Assembly (NCBI GenBank): GCA_937958265.1
Contig: CALGNX010000016.1
Span: forward strand, 33,264 to 97,263
Direction of reading: 5' to 3'
DNA length: 64,000 nucleotides
Source: an uncultured Algibacter sp.
GTDB lineage: Bacteria; Bacteroidota; Bacteroidia; Flavobacteriales; Flavobacteriaceae
The notes under the pieces were generated by a model. It saw only the letters and a program-made list of their open reading frames with translations, made no database searches and was not told the DNA's origin. Below, piece after piece: positions 37,754 through 47,987 of the stretch. The position numbers and the translations under genes were made by a program. The first letter of the stretch is position 1, and each line of letters begins with the position of its first letter.

Positions 37754-38992
37754 ATGAAGCAAATTAACAAGAAAAAAGAATTTATATTACTAACCTTAGC
37801 AGCCTTAATGTTTCAGTTTGGCCAGGCGCAATTTTCATTAAACGGTGAGTTTAGGCCACGATCTGAATATTTTGGAAATGGCGGAAATTTTACAGGAGGA
37901 AGCTTCCCTGCACAAACAGCTAAAGATACAGATGAAGGATTTATTAGAACAACAGTAAGGGCTGCATTGAATGCCAAATATAAGGCCGAAACTTATACGG
38001 TTTACTTAGGTTTTCAGGAGGTTTTTGCTTTTGGAGATAGGCCACAAATTGACACGAAAGGTAATGGTAATTTTAGAGTGCAAGAAGCTTGGGCAGATTT
38101 AAAATTAGGAGCTTTATCGAGTTTAAAATTAGGGCGCCAACCATTGTCTTACGACGATCAAAGAATCCTTGGGGGTTTAGGCTGGGCACAACAAGCGAGA
38201 ACACACGATGCGGCAGTTTACAAATTTTCTAAAGGCGGATACAATTTAGATATTGGTGGTGCTTTAAATACAACAACCGATGAGGTTTATAACACGTCTG
38301 CTTTATTTTCATATCGTGATATGGTATTTGTTAGAGCAAATAAAAAATCGGAAAAATTAAACATGTCCTTTTTAGGTTTAGTTAATACGTTTCAAGATTC
38401 TAATGAGGATGGTGCTAATAAAGCGAGTTTAATTACTGCAGGTATACATGTGGATTATAAATTAGGAGCTTTAGCATTAGTTTCAAACCTATTTATACAA
38501 GATGGTGAGCGTTTAGGCGGAGGCGATGTTAATGGTGCTTTTTTGGCGAGTTTAGGTGCTAACGTTAAAATGGACAAAATAAATTCTGTTGGTTTAACTT
38601 ATGAAATTTTATCTGGTAAAAATAGCGAATCAGCAGCGTTTTTCCCTTTATATGGTACAAACCACGCTTTTAATGGGCTAATGGATCGTTTTTACGTAGG
38701 TAATCATGCAAATGCGGGTGGCTTAAAAGATTTACAATTAACTTATAAAACTAAAATTGCGGGACTTGCTGTTACAGTGTCTGGTCATCAATTCACAGAA
38801 CACTCACTTGACGGTGATGATTTAGGGACAGAAATCGATTTAGTATTGGCTAAAAAGTTTAAAGAATTTAAATTAGTAGGTGGTTATTCTCATTTTTTCG
38901 AGCCAAGTGCTATTGCAGATATGCCAGGTACAAAAGGTACGCAAAACTGGGCGTGGGCTATGTTGGTAATTAAGCCTAAATTTATAAATTAA
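37754..38992 (+). CDS. Outer-membrane porin, alginate_exp-like domain
   Basis: 412 aa; signal peptide, FSLNGEFRPRSEYFGN, SSLKLGRQPLSYDDQRILGGLGWAQQARTHDA. Confidence 0.82.
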   Translation: MKQINKKKEFILLTLAALMFQFGQAQFSLNGEFRPRSEYFGNGGNFTGGSFPAQTAKDTDEGFIRTTVRAALNAKYKAETYTVYLGFQEVFAFGDRPQIDTKGNGNFRVQEAWADLKLGALSSLKLGRQPLSYDDQRILGGLGWAQQARTHDAAVYKFSKGGYNLDIGGALNTTTDEVYNTSALFSYRDMVFVRANKKSEKLNMSFLGLVNTFQDSNEDGANKASLITAGIHVDYKLGALALVSNLFIQDGERLGGGDVNGAFLASLGANVKMDKINSVGLTYEILSGKNSESAAFFPLYGTNHAFNGLMDRFYVGNHANAGGLKDLQLTYKTKIAGLAVTVSGHQFTEHSLDGDDLGTEIDLVLAKKFKEFKLVGGYSHFFEPSAIADMPGTKGTQNWAWAMLVIKPKFIN

Positions 38993-39047
38993 AATATTTA
39001 AGATTTTTCATCAGTAAATTGGGATTTGATTAATTATCCAATTTATA

Positions 39048-39067
39048 AATCCCGCTTCGGCGGGATT
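39048..39067 (+). terminator. Terminator-like hairpin with TTCG loop, end of transporter operon
   Basis: AATCCCGC-TTCG-GCGGGATT, followed by a T-rich tract. Confidence 0.7.
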
Positions 39068-39419
39068 GCTTTGTTTAGCACTTATTTTAAATAAAAAACA
39101 GGCAATACCGCATATTTTTTTTACGCTATAAATTATAGTGTGGTTTGCGAATGTATTTTACCCTTGTTTTAAAAATAATCTTTTTATTATAACTGTAACG
39201 CAAGTTGTAACGTTTATAATATTTTCAATTTTTTAGTTGATGAGGTGATAAAATACTAAAAAACGCTAAATTTTAATTCTAATAATACGAATACATTTCT
39301 TACATTTAAACATTAAAGAATGCTTAAACATAGTGATTCTATTAAAAAGGTATTGCTTTAGTATGTGCCATACTATCTAAGTATGTTTTTTAAACTCATA
39401 ATAAATTTATTAAAAGTGT

Positions 39420-40955
39420 ATGCTTAAAAAAGTTTTTGCTAGTGCTGTGTTTGGTGTTGAAGCGTCTACTATAACTGTAGAGGTAAATGTAGATAAGGGC
39501 GTAGGATATCATCTTGTTGGTTTACCAGATAACGCTATTAAAGAAAGTAATTTTAGAATTGCAGCAGCACTGCAAAATAACGGTTATAAAATACCGGGAA
39601 AAAAAATTATAATAAACATGTCTCCTGCCGATTTACGCAAGGAGGGAAGTGCCTACGATTTAACATTGGCTATTGGTATTTTAGCTTCTACAGACCAAAT
39701 TAATGCTGAAAATTTAGATAAGTATTTAATTATGGGTGAATTATCTTTAGATGGGAATTTACAGCCCATTAAAGGAGCGCTGCCTATTGCTGTAAAGGCA
39801 AGAGAAGAAGGGTTTAAAGGTTTTATTTTACCGTTACAGAATGCTAAGGAAGCTGCTATTGTAGATAATCTTGAAGTTTACGGTGTAGATAATATAGCGC
39901 AGGTTATTAAGTTTTTTGATAAAGGGGAAGTCTTAGAGCAAACTATAATAAATACACGAGAAGAATTTGAAAAAAGCTTAGATTTTCCTGAGTTTGATTT
40001 TAGTGATGTTAAAGGGCAAGAAGGCATTAAGCGCTGTATGGAAATTGCTGCTGCCGGTGGGCATAATATTATTTTAATTGGTCCGCCAGGCGCAGGTAAA
40101 ACAATGTTAGCTAAACGCTTACCAAGTATTTTGCCGCCAATGACGTTGCATGAAGCCTTGGAGACAACTAAAATTCATTCTGTAGTTGGGCGTGTAAAAG
40201 ACACAGGGTTAATGGCGCAACGGCCGTTTAGAAGTCCGCATCACACCATTTCTAATGTAGCTTTAGTAGGCGGGGGCAGTTATCCGCAACCTGGCGAAAT
40301 ATCCATGTCTCACAACGGTGTTTTGTTTTTAGATGAATTACCAGAATTTAAGCGTGAAGTTTTGGAAGTTATGCGGCAACCTTTAGAGGATAGAGAAGTT
40401 ACTATATCTAGAGCAAAGTTTACTGTAACATATCCGTCGTCATTTATGCTAGTAGCTAGCATGAATCCAAGTCCTAGTGGTTATTTTAATAACCCAGATG
40501 CGCCAGTAACTTCTAGCCCGGCGGAAATGCAACGCTATTTAAGTAAGGTGTCTGGACCATTGCTAGATAGAATTGATATTCATATTGAGGTAACACCTGT
40601 GCCTTTTGATAAATTGAGCGACGATAGAAAAGGAGAAACTTCTGTAGAAATTAGAAAACGGGTTACCAAAGCAAGGGAATTTCAAACCGAGCGCTTTAAA
40701 AATTCCAAACAAGTACATTATAATGCCCAAATGAATGTGAAGCAAATTAGAAAACACTGCGTATTAAACGATGCTTCGAAATTATTATTAAAAACAGCTA
40801 TGGAACGTTTAAATTTATCAGCTAGAGCTTACGATAGGATTTTAAAAGTATCAAGAACTATAGCAGATTTAGAAGGCGTTGAAAACATTAACGGTACTCA
40901 TATTAGTGAGGCAATACAATATCGAAGTATGGATCGCGAGGGTTGGCTGGGCTAG
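39420..40955 (+). CDS. YifB/ComM-family Mg-chelatase-like AAA+ ATPase
   Basis: 511 aa; GVGYHLVGLPDNAIKES, ILIGPPGAGKTMLAKRLPSILPPM, GVLFLDELPEF. Confidence 0.95.
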   Translation: MLKKVFASAVFGVEASTITVEVNVDKGVGYHLVGLPDNAIKESNFRIAAALQNNGYKIPGKKIIINMSPADLRKEGSAYDLTLAIGILASTDQINAENLDKYLIMGELSLDGNLQPIKGALPIAVKAREEGFKGFILPLQNAKEAAIVDNLEVYGVDNIAQVIKFFDKGEVLEQTIINTREEFEKSLDFPEFDFSDVKGQEGIKRCMEIAAAGGHNIILIGPPGAGKTMLAKRLPSILPPMTLHEALETTKIHSVVGRVKDTGLMAQRPFRSPHHTISNVALVGGGSYPQPGEISMSHNGVLFLDELPEFKREVLEVMRQPLEDREVTISRAKFTVTYPSSFMLVASMNPSPSGYFNNPDAPVTSSPAEMQRYLSKVSGPLLDRIDIHIEVTPVPFDKLSDDRKGETSVEIRKRVTKAREFQTERFKNSKQVHYNAQMNVKQIRKHCVLNDASKLLLKTAMERLNLSARAYDRILKVSRTIADLEGVENINGTHISEAIQYRSMDREGWLG

Positions 40956-41425
40956 TGTATATTGTAAAAAAAATAGCATTAAAAATTTATAACAGCAAAA
41001 AAATATAAATGTTTAAAATTTTAGGTGAAATTATAAAAATTAAAACTGTACTGCATTTTGCGTTTAATCGACATGAATTTAAGGTCAGGTTTTTAAAAAT
41101 TTAGGGTGTTTGCTTTAATGTTCTTCTAATTTTTTTGTGATAGTTAAGAATTAATTAAAAAGTATGAATCTATCTTATATTAGTTACCTGGTCAATTAAA
41201 AAAATAGAAAGTAACAGGGCTTTTAAATGAAGTATAATACACCGCGAGAAAAAAATATATAGTTGATATAAATTTAAAAATAAAATATGATTTTTTTTAA
41301 AATTAAAAAGGATTTATACATTTAATAAATTTATATTTGCGCGCTGAATTTTTTGAATGAAACATAAAGTAATTGATTTTCTTAAAAATCATTAAAAAGA
41401 AACATTTATAAACTAGGTTAAAACA

Positions 41426-41457
41426 AAAAGCTCTCATATCTATATATGAGAGCTTTT
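41426..41457. terminator. Bidirectional terminator-like hairpin
   Basis: AAAAGCTCTCATAT-CTAT-ATATGAGAGCTTTT, near-perfect with A/T flanks. Confidence 0.7.
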
Positions 41458-41531
41458 ATTATAAAATTATTTAATAACTATTAAAAATTATATCATTTAA
41501 TCTAAATAGTTATAAGTTGTTAAAAAGTGAA

Positions 41532-42272
41532 TTATCCCTTAATTTTTATAGGCTTTAAACGAATAATACGTAAGGCATCTAACACTTTTATAATTAAGTA
41601 GGTTACGTCTATTTCGTACCATTTTACACCGAAATTAGCTCTGTTAGCAAATTTATGGTGATTATTATGGTATCCTTCACCCATCATTAAAAAGTCAAAA
41701 CGGAACAGGTTTTTACTTGTATTTTTCATTTTGTAATTTACATAACCATAAATATGTCCAAACCAATTAATAATAACACCATGTATAGGCGCCATTAAAA
41801 AGGTAATAGGTAATAATAGCCATTGCCACCAAGCATTTGCAAATAAAGCGAAAAATAATATATAAAGACCTATCCAAAGAATTCTAGAAAATTTAGAGCT
41901 AGCGAAAGCGTCGAAACTTTTCCATTGCGGTACGTTTTTCGTGAATTTTTTATCTACTTCAATACGGGCTTTATTAATGTCCTGATAAACTGTTTTAGTT
42001 TTCCACATCATAGCAAATAAATTGGCGTCGTGAGATGGTGAATGAGGATCTTTATCCGTGTCTGTATAAGCATGGTGCATACGGTGCATTATACCATAAC
42101 CATAAGCGCTTAAGTAGCTTGCGCCTTGGAAAACCCAGGTAAGTATAAAAGTAATGCGCTCTACAGTTTTTGACATTGTGAAAACCTGATGCGCTGCATA
42201 ACGATGCAAGAAAAATGACTGAAAAAATAACCCTCCATACCAAAGCGTTAAAACAAAAATTATTATAATCAT
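41532..42272 (-). CDS. Acyl-CoA/fatty-acid desaturase
   Basis: 246 aa; His boxes HRYAAH, HRMHHAYTD, EGYHNNHHKF. Confidence 0.92.
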   Translation of the reverse strand: MIIIIFVLTLWYGGLFFQSFFLHRYAAHQVFTMSKTVERITFILTWVFQGASYLSAYGYGIMHRMHHAYTDTDKDPHSPSHDANLFAMMWKTKTVYQDINKARIEVDKKFTKNVPQWKSFDAFASSKFSRILWIGLYILFFALFANAWWQWLLLPITFLMAPIHGVIINWFGHIYGYVNYKMKNTSKNLFRFDFLMMGEGYHNNHHKFANRANFGVKWYEIDVTYLIIKVLDALRIIRLKPIKIKG

Positions 42273-42450
42273 AGTGTTTTTTTCGCAAAGATACTAGCAG
42301 TTAATGTGCTAAACAATGAACCTAAATCAATAAAATTGAAGCCGTAAAACCTACTTATAATCTAATGGTTTTCACTAAAAACAAACGTTTTAACCTTTAT
42401 GGTTTTGCATTAGTTTTTGTAGTCGTTTATTTTTTTTAAACGGCTATGAA

Positions 42451-43020
42451 TTACAACCGTTTCCTAATTCTACTTAAAGCTTGAGCAGTAACACCTATAT
42501 AAGAACTAATATATTTTAAAGGAATTATTTTTATAAGCTCTGGTCTTTCTTTAAATAATATTTTATAGCGTTCTTCTGCGGTTAGGTTAAGTAAGTTTTG
42601 TTCACGTTTGGATTTTATTAAAAATAAGCGTTCTGCTGTTAATCGTCCAATAAAATTCCCGATTTGAGTATGCTTATACACCTCTTGTAAATCGTCGTAA
42701 GTAATACTTAAAATGGTAGTTTCAATAAGTGCTTGTAATTGATATGCAGAAGGCGTCTGGGTTAAAAAAGAGTCATAAGCACTTATAAATTGATTTTTAA
42801 AGCTAAAACCAAAGGTGATTTCTTTAGCAGGATTTTCTTTTGGAATAAATAAACGTACTACTCCAGATTCAATAAAAGAAATGTGATTCTCTACAGTGTT
42901 AATTTTTAAAAAAATAGATTTTTTAGGAATAACACGCCGCTGTAATTTACTGGTAAAGAAGTTCCAATCTGAATCTGAAATTGTTGCTAGTTGGTCTAAA
43001 TACGCTTTTATTTGTTGCAT
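42451..43020 (-). CDS. Crp/Fnr-family regulator
   Basis: 189 aa; cNMP-binding-like region and HTH KYISSYIGVTAQALSRIRKRL. Confidence 0.85.
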   Translation of the reverse strand: MQQIKAYLDQLATISDSDWNFFTSKLQRRVIPKKSIFLKINTVENHISFIESGVVRLFIPKENPAKEITFGFSFKNQFISAYDSFLTQTPSAYQLQALIETTILSITYDDLQEVYKHTQIGNFIGRLTAERLFLIKSKREQNLLNLTAEERYKILFKERPELIKIIPLKYISSYIGVTAQALSRIRKRL

Positions 43021-43159
43021 AATTGCTAATTTATTAAAAACAATAATAGAAACTATAAATCATTAGTATTTTTTCAAGACTGTTTTTTAGCTTATTTTTG
43101 TAACTTTAACATTTCGAATTAACAATTTAGTACAATACAGAAGTTTAAATAAGGGAACC

Positions 43160-43438
43160 ATGATTAGAGATTTTATAAATAAATTATTTAACAGTAATAA
43201 GGGAACAGTTTCAGAATCAGGAAAGGAAACAGGAAGCAATGAAACACATAATGGTACAGTTAAATTTTTTAATTATAAAAAGGGGTACGGGTTTATAACG
43301 GTTGAAAGTTCTGGAGATGAAATTTTTGTGCACACAAAAAATGTAATAGATAAAATTAGAGATAAAAACAAAGTAACATTTAACATTGAGAAAAGTGAAA
43401 AAGGACCAATAGCTACCAATGTGCGTGTAATAAAATAG
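43160..43438 (+). CDS. Cold-shock-domain protein with N-terminal extension
   Basis: 92 aa; NGTVKFFNYKKGYGFITVESSGDEIFVHTKNV. Confidence 0.9.
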   Translation: MIRDFINKLFNSNKGTVSESGKETGSNETHNGTVKFFNYKKGYGFITVESSGDEIFVHTKNVIDKIRDKNKVTFNIEKSEKGPIATNVRVIK

Positions 43439-43462
43439 TATTTATTACAAAAAATAATAATA

Positions 43463-43492
43463 AAAAAAACCATCTTAATTGATGGTTTTTTT
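43463..43492 (+). terminator. Terminator of cold-shock gene
   Basis: AAAAAACCATC-TTAATT-GATGGTTTTTTTT. Confidence 0.8.
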
Positions 43493-43621
43493 TATTATCC
43501 AAAAGTAACTATGTTTTACGTAAAATATAAATAGACTTTATTTTATTGTGTCTAAATTTTATCACAAAAAATGTTTTTAACAAGACATTGTTCCTAATTC
43601 CTATTAACAGTATCATTTTTC

Positions 43622-44023
43622 ATTAAAGCGAAGCAGTATTTTATTATTGGATTAAAATTAGCAGTAGGTTTAAGTATTTTAAATGTTTGGCTAATACAAA
43701 CTAAAAAGCCTACAAGATGGCGTGGAGGTAACGCTAAAACAATAGTTGAAGAGTTTGAGGTTTACGGCTTGTCAAAATCGTTTTGTTATACCATAGGTTT
43801 TTTAAAAGTAAGTTTAGCTTTGATGCTATTAGCATCTATAAGTATTAATAGTTTAACTTTAATAAGTAGTTTTGGGTTAGCAGGTTTGTTGCTAGGCTCT
43901 ATATTTATGCATTCTAAAATTAACGATCCATTGTACAAATCTTTTCCCGCATTTTTATTTGTGATAATGAATCTTATTAATAGCAGGTGTCGCAATTTAA
44001 AGGTATTTAAAAAATACCTTTAA
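43622..44023 (+). CDS. DoxX-like membrane protein lacking an obvious ATG (track start TTG 43769 is internal)
   Basis: Open frame reads (I)KAKQYFIIGLKLAVGLSILNVWLIQTKKPTRWRGGNAKTIVEEFEVYGLSKSFCYTIGFLKVSLALMLLASI...; DoxX-like similarity begins upstream of the TTG. Only ATT is available at the expected start. Confidence 0.6.
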   Translation: MKAKQYFIIGLKLAVGLSILNVWLIQTKKPTRWRGGNAKTIVEEFEVYGLSKSFCYTIGFLKVSLALMLLASISINSLTLISSFGLAGLLLGSIFMHSKINDPLYKSFPAFLFVIMNLINSRCRNLKVFKKYL

Positions 44024-44030
44024 ATTGCGA
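43990..44030. terminator. Perfect 19-bp-arm palindrome, shared convergent terminator
   Basis: TCGCAATTTAAAGGTATTT-AAA-AAATACCTTTAAATTGCGA; contains the stop codons of both converging genes. Confidence 0.75.
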
Positions 44031-44348
44031 TAAATAAATTAATTGCAGCAAAAATAAAAGAAGGTGAAGATTCTATAAAATTATCTTTTATTTTTAGACG
44101 CACAAAAAATCCTGACAGCATTAATAAGGATAAACCAATAGAAGCCATTAGTAGTAATGTTGGGCTTAAATAAAGCCCAATTAGCAAACCTAGAACTCCT
44201 AATAATTGGAGGAATCCGGTTAGTTTTCTATATTCGGGAGTCCATAGCGTATAAATTCTGAAGCAATAAATTTAGAATAAAAGCACCCCCATCCAAAATA
44301 AACAAAAGCGATACCAGAAAACCAGGTTAATACCTTTAATAAATCCAA
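44020..44348 (-). pseudogene. DoxX-like small membrane protein with an internal frameshift
   Basis: Minus strand: LDLLKVLTWFSGIAFVYFGWGCFYSKFIASEFIRYGLP then a one-base shift near 44236-44238, continuing EYRKLTGFLQLLGVLGLLIGLYLSPTLLLMASIGLSLLMLSGFFVRLKIKDNFIESSPSFIFAAINLFIAI*. Confidence 0.6.
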
Positions 44349-44648
44349 TTTTTAATTTTATTATTTTAGTTAATAAGATTATGGTAAAAGTTTAATAACT
44401 ACAACATGTGCCAAACAACATAAAATACACCCGGCAAAACCACTTTTTTTTATTAATTTATTAAGTTGATTTAAATAATTGAACAATATGCAGAAAAAAC
44501 ATGAAAAAAAATCAATGTATTAAGCAAATAGATGTAAAGTTCGTAAATTGTTTTTATATACAATCTAAGCTTTGGTAGTACTCTTATAATAAGTAATTTT
44601 GCAAATTTTATTTTTCATTTAAAATTGTAAGGGACAAACTAATAATAC

Positions 44649-45827
44649 TTGTATATGCTACAAAACTACCAATTAAAACTATTACCTAATATTTTACTAT
44701 TTCTTTTTTTTATAGGATTACCTTTATCTTCCAAAGCCCAAAATATAGACAAAGTCAAAGATTTTTTCACATTTTACCCTAATAAAAAAAGTGTTGAAGT
44801 TGACTCTACTACCTATAAACAAAAATTTATTTTAGCACCAGTGTTAAGCTATTCGCCTGAAACTAACTTTGCTTTTGGTACGGGAGCTAAATATCTTTTT
44901 AAGTTTAACGGAAGTGGGCCAGAAACACGAGTTTCCAATATGCCTATATCTCTGCAATACACGCTTAATAAGCAATTTTTTTTATTTTCAGGTTTTGAGG
45001 TTTTTACAAATCAAGAAAAGTGGATTATTAAAGGTAATGTATTGTTTCAAAATTACCCTAGGTTGTATTATGGTTTAGGTAGTAACACAGCTAAAAGTAC
45101 AGAAGAACAATACGATTACAATCAATTTCTTTTAGAACCCATTTTTTTAAAACAAATGTTCTATAAATATTTATTTATAGGGGCAGGTGTTAGGTATAAT
45201 CTTATTTACAATACATACATAAAACCCGGAGGGCTTCTATCTAGAAATAAACCAGAAGGATACAATGGCTCAACGTCTGTGGGCACGGAAGTCGCAGTGC
45301 TTTTTGATAGTAGAACTAATATTTTAAATGCGCAAGATGGTTGGTTTTTTGAGTTTACTCATGGCTTGTACGATAAAATACTTGGTGGTACCAATAAATT
45401 TAATTTAACACGTTTCGATTTACGACACTATTTTAATGTATCCACTAAAAATAAAGATGTTTTAGCATTTCAATTTTTTGGTCGGTTTTCGCGTGGAGAT
45501 TTGCCTTTTTCGGAATATTCCTTTTTTGGCGGTAAAGACATTATGCGTGGCTATACAGAAGGTCGTTTCGTGGATCGTGACATTTTAGCAACACAAGTAG
45601 AGTACCGAAAAAAGTTTAAAAACTCTCGATGGGGTCTAGTAGGTTTTGCTGGCACAGGAGACGTTTACAGCAATGTTAACCGTTTTCAATTTAAAAATTT
45701 AAAACCCAATGCTGGTGCAGGAGCAAGGTTTAGTATTGATAAAGAGGAAAACTTGAATTTAAGATTCGATATTGGGTTTGGTAAGCAAACACGAGGGTTT
45801 TATTTAGGCATTGCCGAAGCATTTTAG
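44649..45827 (+). CDS. BamA/Omp85 surface-antigen-like outer-membrane beta-barrel protein
   Basis: 392 aa; signal peptide, FILAPVLSYSPETNFAFGTGAKYLF, FGGKDIMRGYTEGRFVDRDILATQVEYR, GAGARFSIDKEENLNLRFDIGFG. Confidence 0.85.
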   Translation: MYMLQNYQLKLLPNILLFLFFIGLPLSSKAQNIDKVKDFFTFYPNKKSVEVDSTTYKQKFILAPVLSYSPETNFAFGTGAKYLFKFNGSGPETRVSNMPISLQYTLNKQFFLFSGFEVFTNQEKWIIKGNVLFQNYPRLYYGLGSNTAKSTEEQYDYNQFLLEPIFLKQMFYKYLFIGAGVRYNLIYNTYIKPGGLLSRNKPEGYNGSTSVGTEVAVLFDSRTNILNAQDGWFFEFTHGLYDKILGGTNKFNLTRFDLRHYFNVSTKNKDVLAFQFFGRFSRGDLPFSEYSFFGGKDIMRGYTEGRFVDRDILATQVEYRKKFKNSRWGLVGFAGTGDVYSNVNRFQFKNLKPNAGAGARFSIDKEENLNLRFDIGFGKQTRGFYLGIAEAF

Positions 45828-45942
45828 TGGCAAATTAATTACATTTTAAATCCATATTTTACATAGAAATTATAAGTATTCATTACTTCAAATTTATAAA
45901 AGAAAAACCCACAACATATTAAGCCTTATGTTTAATTAATAA

Positions 45943-46488
45943 CTAAAACTTATAGTTTAACCCAAATACATATTGGCCTTTATTTCTGTTAAAAGTTAAG
46001 GCCATGTGTTCTTTTTTATATTTGGTAGTAAATAGGTAAGAACTTCCAATGCCAATAACTGCACCGGCTATAATATCTAAAATATCATGTTTCTCTGCAT
46101 CAATTCTACTAAAAGCAGTAAATCCTGCTAGGGCATAAACAGGCACACTATATTTTAAACCATACCGTGTATGAATAAAAGAAGCACTTTGAAATGTTGT
46201 GGACGTATGACCCGACGGAAAAGAATTGTCGTTACTCATATCAGGACGCTCTTTATTTACAATAAATTTAAGACCATAAGTTAATACCCCAGTAAGTACT
46301 AAAGATTTCGCGAATTGCCAACTCCCTTTTTTATCGTTCATTATAAAGGTTGTTGCTAATGTTGCTGTTGGCAAAACAATTAAAAATGTGTCGCCAAATC
46401 TTTCAATAACCTTATTTTGACTCACTAAAGGTCTTATACTGCAATAAAAAACTAAACATAAGGCTACTATAATTTTTAACATGTTCAC
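45943..46488 (-). CDS. PAP2-family phosphatase
   Basis: 181 aa; KERPDMSNDNSFPSGHTSTTFQSASF, HDILDIIAGAVIG. Confidence 0.88.
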   Translation of the reverse strand: MNMLKIIVALCLVFYCSIRPLVSQNKVIERFGDTFLIVLPTATLATTFIMNDKKGSWQFAKSLVLTGVLTYGLKFIVNKERPDMSNDNSFPSGHTSTTFQSASFIHTRYGLKYSVPVYALAGFTAFSRIDAEKHDILDIIAGAVIGIGSSYLFTTKYKKEHMALTFNRNKGQYVFGLNYKF

Positions 46489-46557
46489 AACATAATAAAG
46501 TAATTAAATAATAAAGTTTAATATAATATATTTTTGTTTCAGAATAAAAATTAAAAT

Positions 46558-47655
46558 TTATTGTTTATTTTTAAATTTGTCTGTCATTTTGCGTAACAAA
46601 TTGTACAAGAAAGTATTAGTTTTTGCATAATGGAAGGATATAAAACAAACTATTATTACAAAAAAAATAGCACCAAAAATAGCGGTACTAGGATCTAAAG
46701 ATTTACTTAAAAACTGCTTTAACCCATAACCCGTAAAGCTACCATAAAGTAAAATAAAGTGAATTACATAAATAGATAACGTTTTTTCTCCAATTTTTGA
46801 CACTATAGATTGTTTTAAAAAACGCTCAAAAGTATAAAATATACCAAAAATAATAAGCACATTACCAAGTCGTGTAAAAAGGTAGTTATAATTAGCACTC
46901 AATTTAAATAAATCAAAATCAGTTATTTGGTTTAATTTCATAAGTGAAATTGATGAAAAATACACCAGAAAAAACCCTGAAATAAAGAAACTTGTTATAG
47001 CACTAAATTTAAAATATCTACGGTGCATGTGCCGAAAAAAAATGGTAGACAAAAAGGCTCCAAAAGCTGTGTAACCAAACCATGGTAAAATAGTAAACAC
47101 AGAGCCATTACTAGTTGTAAGATAATTGGCAATAAATTTAGGTGTGTACTCTAACGTTAGGTTTCTGTACAACGGCTCTGTAAGAAAACAAGCGCACCCT
47201 AAGATTAGTAAAACTGCAGAAAAAACATAGCTATTTTTTTTAAAAACAACATACAGGCCTACTAAAAAAATTAACGAAAGGCCAATACATTGTAAAACAT
47301 CAACAACTAGCACATAAGGATTAAAATAACCACATAGCCAATTAAAAACGTTTACTCGCAAACTATACCCAATTGCAAGCAAAAGCAAACCTCTAAAAAG
47401 TCCTTTTCTTATCCTAAGACTATCATCACCTTTGGCGTAAGCACGCAATAATAAATAAGTAAAAACCAAACCTGAAATAGTAAAAAATGTGGGTGCGGTA
47501 ATACCTCTAAAATAAGACCAAATAGCGTAAAAAGTATTTGCTTTATCAATAAATTTAGTGGCCAACAAGGTATGTATAAAATGCCCCTGAAGCATCATTA
47601 ATATAGCAAATGCCCTAACGGCATCAATAAAATATAAGCGTGTGGTCTTCGCCAT
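46558..47655 (-). CDS. Heparan-alpha-glucosaminide N-acetyltransferase/DUF1624-like membrane protein
   Basis: 365 aa, ~10 TM; RLYFIDAVRAFAILMMLQGHFIHTLL. Confidence 0.7.
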   Translation of the reverse strand: MAKTTRLYFIDAVRAFAILMMLQGHFIHTLLATKFIDKANTFYAIWSYFRGITAPTFFTISGLVFTYLLLRAYAKGDDSLRIRKGLFRGLLLLAIGYSLRVNVFNWLCGYFNPYVLVVDVLQCIGLSLIFLVGLYVVFKKNSYVFSAVLLILGCACFLTEPLYRNLTLEYTPKFIANYLTTSNGSVFTILPWFGYTAFGAFLSTIFFRHMHRRYFKFSAITSFFISGFFLVYFSSISLMKLNQITDFDLFKLSANYNYLFTRLGNVLIIFGIFYTFERFLKQSIVSKIGEKTLSIYVIHFILLYGSFTGYGLKQFLSKSLDPSTAIFGAIFFVIIVCFISFHYAKTNTFLYNLLRKMTDKFKNKQ

Positions 47656-47987
47656 GTAACAATTTAATGATTAAATATATAGTTTTAAATAATTAAATAA
47701 ATTATTTATAAAGTGATATGTTTATAAAATTACTTTGCAAAGATAAGAGAACAAGGAATACCAAATTTTTAAAATTATAGATAGAGTTTATCTATGGTAA
47801 TTTTGTTAGTAGCCGTAGGCGAAAAAACACAACCATTAATTTAACTTATATTACACTTAATTGTCAAGCATAATACTATTTAGCTAAGCACTTATTTTAT
47901 TAAAACAACAAGCAATAAATAATATTTTCTTAAATTAGAATGTCATTTAGTTATTAATGCAAGTACCCAAAAAACCAGTAGCGTATT

